Below, one piece after another: positions 52,032 to 60,974 of a DNA stretch of 64,000 bases; the first letter of the stretch is position 1, and each line of letters starts with the position of its first letter. The translations under genes were made by a program, and so were the position numbers. The notes beneath the pieces are model-generated. The model saw nothing but the letters and a program-made list of their open reading frames with translations. It made no database searches and had not been told where the DNA came from. This DNA is from Ruminococcus sp. (lineage in GTDB: Bacteria; Bacillota; Clostridia; Oscillospirales; Ruminococcaceae): assembly GCF_019423705.1 (NCBI RefSeq), contig NZ_JAHZAX010000003.1, positions 1-64,000 on the forward strand, given 5' to 3'.

Positions 52032-53492
52032 TTATTTTCCGATAAGGGCAATTTCGCCATAGACAACGCCTTTGGTACTGTCCGATTTTACGGACAATTG
52101 CTCGCCCGAGGGGGATATTATCGCCGATATTCCGCAGTTTCCTGCTCGCAGGACGTAGCGGCGGTTTTCCACGGCTCGCATTATGCTGTGGCGATAATGC
52201 TGCTCACGGGCGGAGCTTTTGCCGAACCAAGAATCGTTGGTGGAAATGCAGATAAGCTGTGCGCCTTGGTCTTTTTGGGAGCGAACTATGCTCGGGAACA
52301 CCGATTCAACACAGATAACTGAGCCGATGGTGACGCCGTCGGCGGTGATGGGCTTTGCGTAGGCGCTTTCGCAGCACTCTGACATCGTTGTGACGCCGAA
52401 GAGGTTTGCGAAGGGTATTTTTTCTCCGAATGGGACGAGAACTTGCTTGAAGTATGGTGCGCTTGGCGAGCCGTTTTTATCGTAGGCGAGGAGGGCGTTA
52501 TAGTCTGCGCCATTTTGGAGATAGAAGGAGCCTGTGACGACTGTGCAGCCTTTGGTGTCCGCAAAATCGGACAGCAGAGTAAACTCGTCTATTGTGCTGT
52601 CGAAATCTTTTGGCACGGCGGATTCGGGCAGTAGCACAAGGTCGGTGCCCCATTGCCAGCCTTTGTCAAGGATAGAGACATAGGAGCGTGCGGATTCCAA
52701 TGCTTTGCGGCGGGATTTTTCCCTGCCTTCAAGGCTATCCTGAGCGCAGATAACGTCAAGCTTTGGGCTGATGGCGTAGAGCTTTTTGTTGAGGTCGAGG
52801 GAATATGCGCCGTAGGCAAGGTTTGCGCATTGGAGCACAAGTGCTGTGAGGACATAACCGAAACGTTTTGAGCGTATAAAGCTCAGGTAGGCCTCGGCGT
52901 GGAGGGCGTTTATGAGCAGTATAAAAAATGTGGTGGTTCGGCAGTCGAAGAGGGTTGCGGACTGCAAAAGCAGGGGCGAATCTGTCACGGTGAGCCACAC
53001 CGCCGACCACGGGAACGCCAGCACGGGGACGTGCTCTTGAAGCCACTCCCCTGCGCAGACAAGCAGGCAAAAGAAGATGATTTCGGCGAACCTGTGCTTG
53101 AAAAGGCGAAAGCGTCTTTTTATTGGCAGATAAAGGCAGAGCGGTATATACATCAGCAGAGCTTCCCATAATGTCAATGCGGCAAGGCAGAGGACTGCCA
53201 GCGGTATCGACAGGGCTTTCGGCAGGGGGCAAAGCTTCCAAATGGTCAGCAAAAATGACAGCTGGACGAGATAATATGGCAGGAAGAAGAGCAGAAAGTT
53301 CTTGCGAAAGTCGATTCTGTCCAGACTTTTGGACAGAAATAAAGTCATTGGGATAAATGCGAAAAAGGCGAGCCACGGGATATTGAGGCTTGACTGCATA
53401 AGGCCGCAGAGTATGCCTGTTGCCACCAAGAGGGTCAGGCGGGCAAGGTGCGGATCGAGATTTATTTTTGAAGCAAGTTTAGAATTTTTCAT
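52032..53492 (-). CDS. lnt: Apolipoprotein N-acyltransferase
   Basis: This 486-residue membrane enzyme adds the third acyl chain to lipoproteins. It has about seven membrane helices (15-230) and a C-terminal nitrilase domain with the triad Glu290 (LPESA), Lys349 (YFKQV) and Cys394 (VICVESVFP). Presence of Lnt in Firmicutes is patchy and notable. I choose the ATG at 53492, with a weak site upstream; in-frame extensions further upstream would run into the divergent cca gene. It is divergent from cca with only 51 bases between starts, so their promoters must overlap. Confidence 0.88.
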   Translation of the reverse strand: MKNSKLASKINLDPHLARLTLLVATGILCGLMQSSLNIPWLAFFAFIPMTLFLSKSLDRIDFRKNFLLFFLPYYLVQLSFLLTIWKLCPLPKALSIPLAVLCLAALTLWEALLMYIPLCLYLPIKRRFRLFKHRFAEIIFFCLLVCAGEWLQEHVPVLAFPWSAVWLTVTDSPLLLQSATLFDCRTTTFFILLINALHAEAYLSFIRSKRFGYVLTALVLQCANLAYGAYSLDLNKKLYAISPKLDVICAQDSLEGREKSRRKALESARSYVSILDKGWQWGTDLVLLPESAVPKDFDSTIDEFTLLSDFADTKGCTVVTGSFYLQNGADYNALLAYDKNGSPSAPYFKQVLVPFGEKIPFANLFGVTTMSECCESAYAKPITADGVTIGSVICVESVFPSIVRSQKDQGAQLICISTNDSWFGKSSAREQHYRHSIMRAVENRRYVLRAGNCGISAIISPSGEQLSVKSDSTKGVVYGEIALIGK

Positions 53493-53543
53493 ATATTTAT
53501 TATGCCCGAAAAATTTTGGGTATACAAAGGGGGTGCAAGGATA

Positions 53544-54893
53544 ATGGATAGGCGTGATTTTAAGATAGATATACCCGAGTATGTGAAGGCAGCGCTGGGC
53601 GTGCTTTACCATAACGGCTTCGAGGGATATATCGTTGGGGGCTGTGTTAGAGACAGTTTGCTTGGGAAGAAGCCCCACGATTTTGACGTTTGCACAAACT
53701 GCACGCCCGAAAAAATGGCGGAGCTTTTCGCAGGCTTCAAGACTGTTGATACGGGGCTGAAGCACGGCACGCTTACTGTGATAATCGACCACCAGCCTGT
53801 GGAGATCACCTGTTACAGGAGCGACGGGGAATACATCGGGCATAGAAAGCCTGCGCAAGTGACCTTTGAAAGCTCTTTGGAGGAGGATTTGAAACGCCGT
53901 GATTTTACTGTGAACGCTATGGCGTACTCAGAAGGTGAGGGGCTTATCGACCTTTACGGCGGTCAAGATGATCTGAACAAGGGGATAATTCGCTGCGTGG
54001 GCGAGGCTTCAAGGCGGTTCGATGAGGATGCTTTGCGGATAATGCGTGGGCTGCGGTTCGCTTCCAGCCTTGGGTTTGAGATCGAAAAAGAGACCAGCGA
54101 GGCGATGATCTGTCAGCGTGAGCTTTTGAAAGACATCTCGGCGGAGCGGATAATGACGGAGCTGAAAGGGCTTTTATGCGGCAGGAACGTCCGTGAGATA
54201 CTGCTTCAATACCGTGAGATAATTGCGGTGGTTATACCCGAACTGAGGGAGAGTTTTGACTTCAAGCAGAACAATCCACACCATTTTTTGGACGTTTACG
54301 GGCACATTTGCTTGAGCGTTGAAAACATTCGCCCCGAGTGGCAGATGAGACTAACAATGCTTTTGCATGATATTGGCAAGCCGAGAATGCACACCGTTGA
54401 CGACAAAGGCGTTTCCCACTTCAAGAAGCACCAGTTCGAGGGGGCTTATATGGCGGAGGAAATTCTCAAGCGGCTGAAAACGGACAGCGCTTCGGCGAAA
54501 TATATTTTCGAGCTTATTTGGGAGCACGACAACAGGATCGCTGCGACGAAAAAGTCCGTCAAGCGGTTTATGGCGCAGCACGGGTTCGACTTCACGATGG
54601 ATTATCTTGAGGTGCGCCGTGCGGACACTTATGCTCAATCGGAATATAAGAGGGCGGAGAAGCTGGCGGAGCTTGACGAGATCGGGCGGCTTGCTATCGA
54701 GATAGAAGAGGGGCAGGAGTGTTTCAGCTTGAAAGACCTTGCCCTGAACGGAAATGACGTCAAGGGGCTTTGCATTGGTGGAAAGGACATTGGTCTTGCG
54801 CTGGAGCTTGCCCTTAACGGGGTCATTGAAGAGAAAACGGAGAACAAAAAGGAGGAGCTGATAAAATACATTGAAAGCAATTTCAGACATTGA
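53544..54893 (+). CDS. cca: CCA tRNA nucleotidyltransferase
   Basis: This 449-residue enzyme adds or repairs the CCA end of tRNAs. The N-terminal polymerase domain has VGGCVRDSLLG with DFDVC (residues 27-45). A middle RNA-binding part (EDALRIMRGLRFAS near 160) follows, and an HD domain with LLHDIGKPRM (near 275) suggests 2',3' phosphate repair activity. I choose the ATG at 53544, after AAGGGGGTG. Both tRNA genes in the window already encode CCA, so repair is probably the main role. Its end overlaps the vanZ-like gene. Confidence 0.93.
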   Translation: MDRRDFKIDIPEYVKAALGVLYHNGFEGYIVGGCVRDSLLGKKPHDFDVCTNCTPEKMAELFAGFKTVDTGLKHGTLTVIIDHQPVEITCYRSDGEYIGHRKPAQVTFESSLEEDLKRRDFTVNAMAYSEGEGLIDLYGGQDDLNKGIIRCVGEASRRFDEDALRIMRGLRFASSLGFEIEKETSEAMICQRELLKDISAERIMTELKGLLCGRNVREILLQYREIIAVVIPELRESFDFKQNNPHHFLDVYGHICLSVENIRPEWQMRLTMLLHDIGKPRMHTVDDKGVSHFKKHQFEGAYMAEEILKRLKTDSASAKYIFELIWEHDNRIAATKKSVKRFMAQHGFDFTMDYLEVRRADTYAQSEYKRAEKLAELDEIGRLAIEIEEGQECFSLKDLALNGNDVKGLCIGGKDIGLALELALNGVIEEKTENKKEELIKYIESNFRH

Positions 54894-55419
54894 CAAAAAG
54901 CGGAAAATAAACCATATCATAAGGGTGGTGGCCGTTATAATATGGTGCGTGGTGATATTTATGTTTTCGGCAAACGACAGCGACGAGTCAAACGCTCAGA
55001 GCAACTGGCTTTTTGAATTTATCGTAAAGTTTGTCAACCCTGTTTACGACAGTATGGACCCGGAGGCACAGCTCAGGTATCACGATATCGCCACGTTTAT
55101 AATCAGAAAGCTGGCACATTTTACAGAATACGCAATACTTGGAATGCTGGCATTTTCGGCGCTTTGGAAGGTCAAGAAAGTCAAATATCGTGGGCTTATT
55201 GCGCTTGGTTTCGGCTTTTTATATGCTTCCAGCGACGAGATACACCAGCTTTTCGTACCGGGACGCACGGGGCAGTTTCGTGATGTTATGATCGACACCT
55301 GCGGCGTGGCTTTCGGTATCATCATTGCAATACTCATCAGAAAAATCTATCTTAAACAAAAGCAGAAAAAACAGGATAACAAACAAGACAAGCAAGCTTT
55401 GGCTGAAAAAAATAATTAG
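54871..55419 (+). CDS. VanZ family membrane protein
   Basis: This 182-residue protein has about four membrane helices and VanZ-type motifs (FMFSANDSD near 31, RKLAHFTEYAILG near 78, DEIHQLFVPGRTG near 118). VanZ proteins occur widely; one gives low-level teicoplanin resistance, but most have unknown roles. The start is probably the TTG at 54871, overlapping cca by 23 bases, with AGGAGG 15 bases upstream, longer than ideal. The C-terminus is Lys/Gln-rich and cytoplasmic. Confidence 0.85.
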   Translation: MKAISDIDKKRKINHIIRVVAVIIWCVVIFMFSANDSDESNAQSNWLFEFIVKFVNPVYDSMDPEAQLRYHDIATFIIRKLAHFTEYAILGMLAFSALWKVKKVKYRGLIALGFGFLYASSDEIHQLFVPGRTGQFRDVMIDTCGVAFGIIIAILIRKIYLKQKQKKQDNKQDKQALAEKNN

Positions 55420-55436
55420 AATTATTTTGCAAAAAA

Positions 55437-55472
55437 ACAGCGCCGCACGGAAGTTGTGCAGCGCTGTTTTTT
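55437..55472. terminator. Bidirectional terminator between vanZ-like and hsp20 genes
   Basis: AACAGCGCCGCAC and GTGCAGCGCTGTT pair with one bulge, with A and T runs on the two sides so it can serve both converging genes. Confidence 0.85.
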
Positions 55473-55524
55473 GTATGTCAAAGGGTAAAACTCAGAGGAG
55501 TTACGTTATTGGGTGGATATCACT

Positions 55525-55941
55525 TTACTTGATCTCAAGCCGTCTTGTTGCTGGAGCGGTCTCCTGCATTTTCGGCAGGTTCAAGGTGAGGATACCGTTT
55601 TTATACTCGGCGTCGATCTTCTCAGCGTCGATACCAGTAAGGTCGAAGCTTCTCTGATAAGAGCCGTAAGTTCTCTCACGGCGGATATATTTATCCTGCT
55701 TATCCTCGGTCTCCGCCTTATGCTCGGCAGTCAAAACAAGCTTATTGCCCGAGATGTCAAGCTTGATGTCCTCCTTCTCAAAGCCCGGAAGCTCAGCCTC
55801 CATTACATACTTGTCGCCCTCGTCCTTGATATCTGTCTTGAAGCTTTGCATTGATGTGCCGCCGAAGAAGTCGTTCTCAAAATCATGGAATGCGTTAAAC
55901 AGATTGTAGCTCTTTCTTTCAAATGGTGTAAGTCCATACAT
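55525..55941 (-). CDS. hsp20: Hsp20/alpha-crystallin small heat-shock protein
   Basis: This 138-residue chaperone holds unfolding proteins. It has a short N-terminal arm, the alpha-crystallin domain (about 35-130) with YVMEAELPGFEKEDIKL and the GILTLNLPK near the C-terminus, and ends with RRLEIK. AAGGAGG precedes the ATG. A CIRCE operator lies 231 bases upstream, so HrcA control is likely. Length is normal. Confidence 0.95.
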   Translation of the reverse strand: MYGLTPFERKSYNLFNAFHDFENDFFGGTSMQSFKTDIKDEGDKYVMEAELPGFEKEDIKLDISGNKLVLTAEHKAETEDKQDKYIRRERTYGSYQRSFDLTGIDAEKIDAEYKNGILTLNLPKMQETAPATRRLEIK

Positions 55942-56171
55942 AAAAATTCCTCCTTAAATGCCTTGTCAGCCCTCAGCTGTCAAATGCGGCAGCCTTTTTA
56001 TGCTGACCATATATCGTAATTTTGATTATTGTAATGATTTGGTGATCTAATGATCGTATCGTTTATTTTTTCATTTCTCTTTTATTCATTGGTCTCATTT
56101 CCTTTCATTGTCTATATAATACCCCTGATATATGTTCATTATGTGAAAACAATGTGAACATTAGCTGAATT

Positions 56172-56220
56172 TTAGCACTCTTGTGCGTAGAGTGCTAGCA
56201 GATGTAAAAATGAGTGCTAA
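56172..56220. promoter_or_regulatory. CIRCE operator (HrcA site) with extra half site
   Basis: TTAGCACTC-N9-GAGTGCTA(G) (56172-56198) matches the CIRCE consensus at 17 of 18 arm positions. A second GAGTGCTAA half site lies at 56212-56220. It lies upstream of hsp20 on the minus strand. It is further from the ATG (231 bases) than most CIRCE sites, so a long leader or a second start is expected. Confidence 0.85.
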
Positions 56221-56244
56221 AACACCGCACGACAAAGAGCAAAC

Positions 56245-56325
56245 AAAAAGGGCGACCAAAGGTCGCCCATACAAAATATATCATCGCCAACGGCGATACC
56301 TTAATTCCTCATTCCTCACTTGAGT
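56245..56325 (-). repeat. Hairpin plus dispersed repeat R2 after the CAP-domain gene
   Basis: GGGCGACC/GGTCGCCC (56250-56257 with 56261-56268) followed by TTTTTG on the minus strand is a terminator. Next to it is an R2 copy (CATCGCCAACGGCGAT, then CTCATTCCTCACTT, 56280-56321) that overlaps the 3' end of the CAP-domain gene by a few bases. Confidence 0.7.
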
Positions 56326-58358
56326 GTGGTGACTGTCTTGACCGCAGACCAAGCGCCGTTGTATTTTACGCCCTTGACGTTGGTGTAGCTGCGAACACGA
56401 ACATAGTATTTGGTCTTGGCTTTGAGCTTTGTGGCTGTCTTGGTGTCGTTTTTGTTGGTGGTGAGCTTTATGGTCTTTGCGCCTGTGAATTTGGAATTTG
56501 TGGCATATTGTATCTCATAGCCTGTGGCAGAACCTTTCTTTACCCAGTCGGCAAAGAAGCCTTTGCTCTTGGCGGTGAGCTTTTGAAGCTCCTGCTTGGC
56601 GGGGTTGATGTTGAAAGTCTTTGTGATCGTGCCTGTTACGCTGCCCTTGCCTGTGATAGTTACTGTGGCTTTGCCCACGTTTTTGTTGTTTGAATATTTC
56701 AGCGTGTAGTCTTTGTCCTTGACCAGAGTATAGCCGCCAAGCTTGATGACAGGGCTTTGTGTCAGAGCTTTGCCTGTGAAGGACTTGCTCGAAATGCCTG
56801 TGATAGTGGCCTTTGACAGGCTGGCTTTGTTGATCTTGAAGGTCTTTGTCAGCGTGCCGCCATAAATGCCCTTGCCTTTTATGGTGACTTTGCCTGTGCC
56901 TGCGGCGGTGTTTGCGGAATAGGTCACGGTGTAATCTGTGCCGTTTTTAAGGGTCTGAGAGCCGCTTTTTACTGTAACCGCCGGCTTTTTGGCTGTGCCG
57001 CTGTATGTGTATGACGTGGTGGAAAGTGTTGCTGTGCAGGCCGCAAGGCTCTTTGGCTTTATGGTATAGCTGAGGGCGGCTGTGCCGGAATAATTGCCCT
57101 TGCCCACGACTTTCACCACGGCTGTGCCGGGTTTGACGTTTGACGAATAGGTCAGAGTATAGTCCGTGCCTTTTTTCAGCTCCGTGCCGTTATTTGTGAC
57201 CTTCACCGCAGGCTTTTTCTCCGAGCCGTCATAGGTGTATTCCTTTGTTGAGAGGGTCATCGCAAGCTTTGAGACAGGCATTTGGGTGATAGTGAAAGTC
57301 TTTTCCGCATTGCCCGAATACTCGCCAATGCCCGCTATTACGGCGTTTGCGGTGCCTGCGTTGGTGTTATTTGAAAATGTGACTGTATAATCCTTGCCCT
57401 GTGCGAGGGTCTTGCCGCTGTATTTTACTGTGACTGTGGGCTGGATAGCCTTGCCTGTGTATTCACGGCTGCCGCTGAATGTCACATCTGCAAGGGCGAT
57501 ATCGCTTCCGCCGACTGTGACTTCTTTTTCCATTGAAGGGTAGGTCTCACCGCCAAGGTAAATTTTGACTGTGGCTGTGCCGCTTGAAAGTGCTTTGACC
57601 TTGCCGTCCTGCGAGATAGTCAGCACCGAGCTATCAGAGCTTTCATATGTAATGGAAGTGGGGTCGATCGGGGTCTTTGCCTGAACTTTTGAATTGACAA
57701 CGCCGCACTTTATCTGCGCTTCGCCGCCCACACTGAGGTGTGCAGGCAGATCGAGATAAAACTCTGTGGACGAGCGCTTGGCGGTTATGCTTTCGATAGT
57801 CTGCTTTGTATTAGGTGTATCGGACTTATTTGCTACTGGGTTTGCGTCATTTCTTCCGAAGCATTGCACCCAAAATATGCCGCCGTTGACTGTCACGCAG
57901 CCTATGCCGATGCTCTTGAAATTTGCACCGAGGATATTGTTTCTGTGGCCTTCAGAATTCATCCAGCCGTTCATAACCTTATCTGCGTCAACATAGCCCA
58001 TTGCGATATTTTCACCCCACATTTTTGTGGAAGCTGTAAAACAGCTTGAGCCGTCGGGGCGGTCGTGTCCCCAAAAAACGCTGGTCTCGCAGGCTCTAAA
58101 CATTGCGGTATCAAGCAGGTCTTTATCCATTGTGAGCTTTGAAAGGCCGTTGGCCGCACGCTGTTCGTTGACCTTATCAAGCACTTTATAGGCTTGCTCA
58201 TAGTCAAGGGTTGCGCTGATATTGAAATTGGCGTAGGTGCTGGGGTTGTGGGATATAATGGTGGTTTCTGTATCGGACAGGGCGTAGCTTGTCACGGGCG
58301 TGATCGCGCAGGAAAGCGCTATGGTCAGCGACAGTATCGCCGCAATTATTTTTTTCAT
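56316..58358 (-). CDS. Secreted CAP/SCP-domain protein with bacterial Ig-like and repeat domains
   Basis: This 680-residue exported protein starts with a Sec signal peptide (1-26, SYA before LSDT). A CAP/SCP domain follows (about 45-170, with WGENIAMG and MNSEGHRNNIL), then a Big_2-type Ig-like domain (about 180-280). Five or so repeats of about 80 residues come next with pattern YTGKxxxPxVTVxxxGxxLxxGxDYTVTYSxNxxxGTAxVxxxGxGxYxGTxxxTF. A C-terminal fibronectin-like domain (about 590-680) has no sortase motif. I choose the ATG at 58358 after AAGGGG. It probably acts on the cell surface or in adhesion. Confidence 0.88.
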   Translation of the reverse strand: MKKIIAAILSLTIALSCAITPVTSYALSDTETTIISHNPSTYANFNISATLDYEQAYKVLDKVNEQRAANGLSKLTMDKDLLDTAMFRACETSVFWGHDRPDGSSCFTASTKMWGENIAMGYVDADKVMNGWMNSEGHRNNILGANFKSIGIGCVTVNGGIFWVQCFGRNDANPVANKSDTPNTKQTIESITAKRSSTEFYLDLPAHLSVGGEAQIKCGVVNSKVQAKTPIDPTSITYESSDSSVLTISQDGKVKALSSGTATVKIYLGGETYPSMEKEVTVGGSDIALADVTFSGSREYTGKAIQPTVTVKYSGKTLAQGKDYTVTFSNNTNAGTANAVIAGIGEYSGNAEKTFTITQMPVSKLAMTLSTKEYTYDGSEKKPAVKVTNNGTELKKGTDYTLTYSSNVKPGTAVVKVVGKGNYSGTAALSYTIKPKSLAACTATLSTTSYTYSGTAKKPAVTVKSGSQTLKNGTDYTVTYSANTAAGTGKVTIKGKGIYGGTLTKTFKINKASLSKATITGISSKSFTGKALTQSPVIKLGGYTLVKDKDYTLKYSNNKNVGKATVTITGKGSVTGTITKTFNINPAKQELQKLTAKSKGFFADWVKKGSATGYEIQYATNSKFTGAKTIKLTTNKNDTKTATKLKAKTKYYVRVRSYTNVKGVKYNGAWSAVKTVTTLK

Positions 58359-58465
58359 ACTAATTCCCCTTTTTATTTTGTGTTCAAAACTTGTTACGTT
58401 AATTATACCGCAAATGCCGTACAAATTCAAGTATAATGGGGATTTTTCAGCGTTTTGCATACAAA

Positions 58466-58498
58466 AAACACCGCAAAGCTTTAATGCCCTGCGGTGTG
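58466..58498 (-). terminator. Terminator of the ArsP_2-like exporter gene
   Basis: ACACCGCA and TGCGGTGT pair around a loop and are followed by TTTTTT on the minus strand. Confidence 0.8.
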
Positions 58499-58515
58499 AT
58501 GATCTGCATATTTTG

Positions 58516-59367
58516 TTAAAACAATCCTGCGATGAAGCCTGCTGCCACGCCGAAAACGTAGAGCACGCCGACTATCACGAAATTCTCTTTGATATGGTGC
58601 TTATTGGCTTTGAAGAGCACAAGCAGTCCGACGCCTGCGCCTGTGCAAAGGCCTGCGATGAGAGAGCCGAAGCTCACCACGCCCTCGATATAAAGCTGTG
58701 TGAGCACAACGGAGGCTGCGCAGTTCGGGATAAAGCCTATTATGCCGGCGATGAACGGCTGGACGGCGCTGTCGGTCATAAGCAGGGTCTTGACTGTGTC
58801 CTCCCCTGCGAACTCCATTATTCCGCCGAGGACAAGGTTCACAACGAAGATGAAGATTATTATGCTGATGGTGTGGTGGAGCGCCGAGTGGAGAATGCTG
58901 TGGTGCTCGCAGTCGCAGTCCTCGCAAATTTCTTTGAATGGCTCTTCCTCCTGCTTTCTGCCCATAAGGCGGATAACGAGGTCAACAAGGAAGCCTGCGA
59001 TTATCGCCACGACGACTTTGATTATTATAAGCTGCCAAAGCTTGCCTGCGAATTTAGGGTTTGCGATCATCATCGGGATAGCTTCATCGCTGGTGGAAAG
59101 GTAGACCGCAATTAGGGTGCCCATTGTGATAAGTCTGCCCGAATAGAGATTTGAGGCGACCACCGAGAAGCCGCATTGCGGAATTGCGCCGAGGATACTT
59201 CCGCCGACTGCGCCGAAAGGCCCCATTTTTCGCAGGGCTTTGCCAAGTTTATCCGACGAGCGGTGCTCTATATACTCGATAAGCAGATAGACGCCGAAGA
59301 GGAACGGCAGCACTTTAAGGCTGTCGATAAAGGCGTCGAGAAATACATCTTTTAAAGTCTCAAACAT
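58516..59367 (-). CDS. Putative metal exporter, ArsP_2-like permease
   Basis: This 283-residue membrane protein has eight to ten helices with two repeated motifs, GAIPQCGFSVV near 60 and GFIPNCAASVV near 210, as in the ArsP_2/putative manganese transporter family. A His/Cys/Glu-rich loop (CEDCDCEHH near 150) could bind metal. I choose the ATG at 59367 because AGGAGA precedes it. The substrate is not proven; manganese or another divalent metal is usual in annotations of this family. Confidence 0.8.
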   Translation of the reverse strand: MFETLKDVFLDAFIDSLKVLPFLFGVYLLIEYIEHRSSDKLGKALRKMGPFGAVGGSILGAIPQCGFSVVASNLYSGRLITMGTLIAVYLSTSDEAIPMMIANPKFAGKLWQLIIIKVVVAIIAGFLVDLVIRLMGRKQEEEPFKEICEDCDCEHHSILHSALHHTISIIIFIFVVNLVLGGIMEFAGEDTVKTLLMTDSAVQPFIAGIIGFIPNCAASVVLTQLYIEGVVSFGSLIAGLCTGAGVGLLVLFKANKHHIKENFVIVGVLYVFGVAAGFIAGLF

Positions 59368-59565
59368 TATATCTATCTCCTGTAAAACTGCGTCCGCACT
59401 TATTCTGCGGACTTTCAAACTAATGATTTTTTCGTCAACTCGCTTATTATACTATATTTATGAAAGCTTGTCAATCTTATGTTTATATGATAATCTGTTC
59501 ATTTGTTTGGACTTTTCAGCGTTGGCATTTTTGATGTATTGGCGACATTTATTGGTAGAAAAAGC

Positions 59566-59603
59566 GGACGACCGCAATTGTTTAGAAGCAACTGTGGTCG
59601 TCC
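59566..59603 (-). terminator. Terminator of the ABC-2 operon
   Basis: GGACGACCGCAATTG and CAACTGTGGTCGTCC form a long stem, followed on the minus strand by CTTTTT. Confidence 0.8.
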
Positions 59604-59639
59604 AAGATGTTATGATTATGATGTTTTGGGCTGAAATAA

Positions 59640-60974
59640 TTATACCGAACGCTTTGTGAAGCCGTCCCAAGCGGTGAGGATAAACACCACCATATGCGCA
59701 ACGAGGACGCATATTGCAAAGGTAAGGCTATGCTGTGCGAACATTGAGCCGCCCTCTTTGATAGTCATAAGGTCGGTGTTGGCGAATACCAAGAACCTTG
59801 CCCAGTCCTGACCGAGATTTGCAAGAAGAGTTGTCAATGTTGAGCCGATACACATTGCGAAAACGCTGACGCCTGTTGCGAGGGCTGTGCTTCTCACAAG
59901 TGAGGAGATAGCGAAGGCAAGTGTTGACATTACAACCATTTCAATGCTGGAAACGAGGTAGCTTTCTATTGCATAGACCATTGTGGACATTTCCTTGACC
60001 TTGCCGTCAACGACGTACATATAAGAATCAGAGAAGCCTGTAAAGCCGTGCATAACGCCGATTATGGGTATCAGCGCAACAAAGAGGATAGCGAGCATTA
60101 TATAGCCCACGGTGATGACTGTGAAATACTTTGCCATAAGTATTTTCCAGCGCTTAACAGGGTTTATGAGCAAAAACTTTATCGTGCCCTGTGAAAATTC
60201 TGAGGAGACTATTCCGCCTGCGATGACGATAACGAGCAGAGCCACAACTGTCACAAGAGATGTGCCTGTGAGGAATATCGGCCAAAATGTTATCTGATCG
60301 GGTGAATCTGTGTCAAAGAGCGAAGTCTGGTCTGCTGTGTTATCGAGCTTATTGTTATCAAGCTGATACTGCGCAAGAGTTATTTTATCCTCAAGGGCTG
60401 CCCTGCTGTTTTCGCCGTCTGTTTTGGCGTCGCCCATTCTTGCAATGGTGGACTTTGCATCGGCGATAGTCATAATGAGGTCGTTTTTCTTTTCGTTGGA
60501 TTTATCAAAGGAGATATCGTTATCTATCCTATACTGATATTCCCACTTTTCGCCCTCGGTGATATTGCCTGTATCAAGCATATGCTGGCAATAGCCTTTC
60601 CAGTCGTTATTGTCAAGATACTCCTTGATAGTATAGAACTCAACTGTGGGGCTTTCATCAGAATAGGCGTTCATAAGCACGTCATAGCGCCAATCGTCGC
60701 TGTCGATATCGTTGTCGATAAGGTACTGCCACATTGCGACTTCCTGCTCATAGCCTGTGCCTTTGGTCTCGTTGAGCCAATTTATATTGTCCTGATAATC
60801 CTGCTTCGGGTCATAGTCGTTATAGATATTATTTGACATTGTCATTTTGCCGATAAGAGCGATACCCGACAGGCCGAATGCGCAGAGTATTACCAACACG
60901 ATGATAATTTTTGTGGATAATTTTTTGAAAACCTTTATGTACTCGTTCTTGACGAGTTTGAAAAATCTAGCCAA
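59640..60974 (-). CDS. ABC-2 type transporter permease
   Basis: This 444-residue protein has one N-terminal helix (about 20-42), a long extracytoplasmic segment with many Asp, Asn and Tyr (about 45-220), and five or so helices in the C-terminal half. I choose the TTG at 60974 because GGAAGGGGG lies just before it; it overlaps the ATPase stop codon by 8 bases, so translation is coupled. The layout fits ABC-2 exporters such as those for peptides or antibiotics. The substrate is unknown. Confidence 0.85.
   Translation of the reverse strand: MARFFKLVKNEYIKVFKKLSTKIIIVLVILCAFGLSGIALIGKMTMSNNIYNDYDPKQDYQDNINWLNETKGTGYEQEVAMWQYLIDNDIDSDDWRYDVLMNAYSDESPTVEFYTIKEYLDNNDWKGYCQHMLDTGNITEGEKWEYQYRIDNDISFDKSNEKKNDLIMTIADAKSTIARMGDAKTDGENSRAALEDKITLAQYQLDNNKLDNTADQTSLFDTDSPDQITFWPIFLTGTSLVTVVALLVIVIAGGIVSSEFSQGTIKFLLINPVKRWKILMAKYFTVITVGYIMLAILFVALIPIIGVMHGFTGFSDSYMYVVDGKVKEMSTMVYAIESYLVSSIEMVVMSTLAFAISSLVRSTALATGVSVFAMCIGSTLTTLLANLGQDWARFLVFANTDLMTIKEGGSMFAQHSLTFAICVLVAHMVVFILTAWDGFTKRSV

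Noticed and set aside
53493..53858. Upstream extension of the lnt gene
   Set aside because: The extra 122 codons overlap the start of cca on the other strand and do not resemble Lnt.
58300..59115. 271-codon plus-strand frame opposite the metal-exporter gene
   Set aside because: Antisense of a clear membrane protein gene, and it crosses its terminator.
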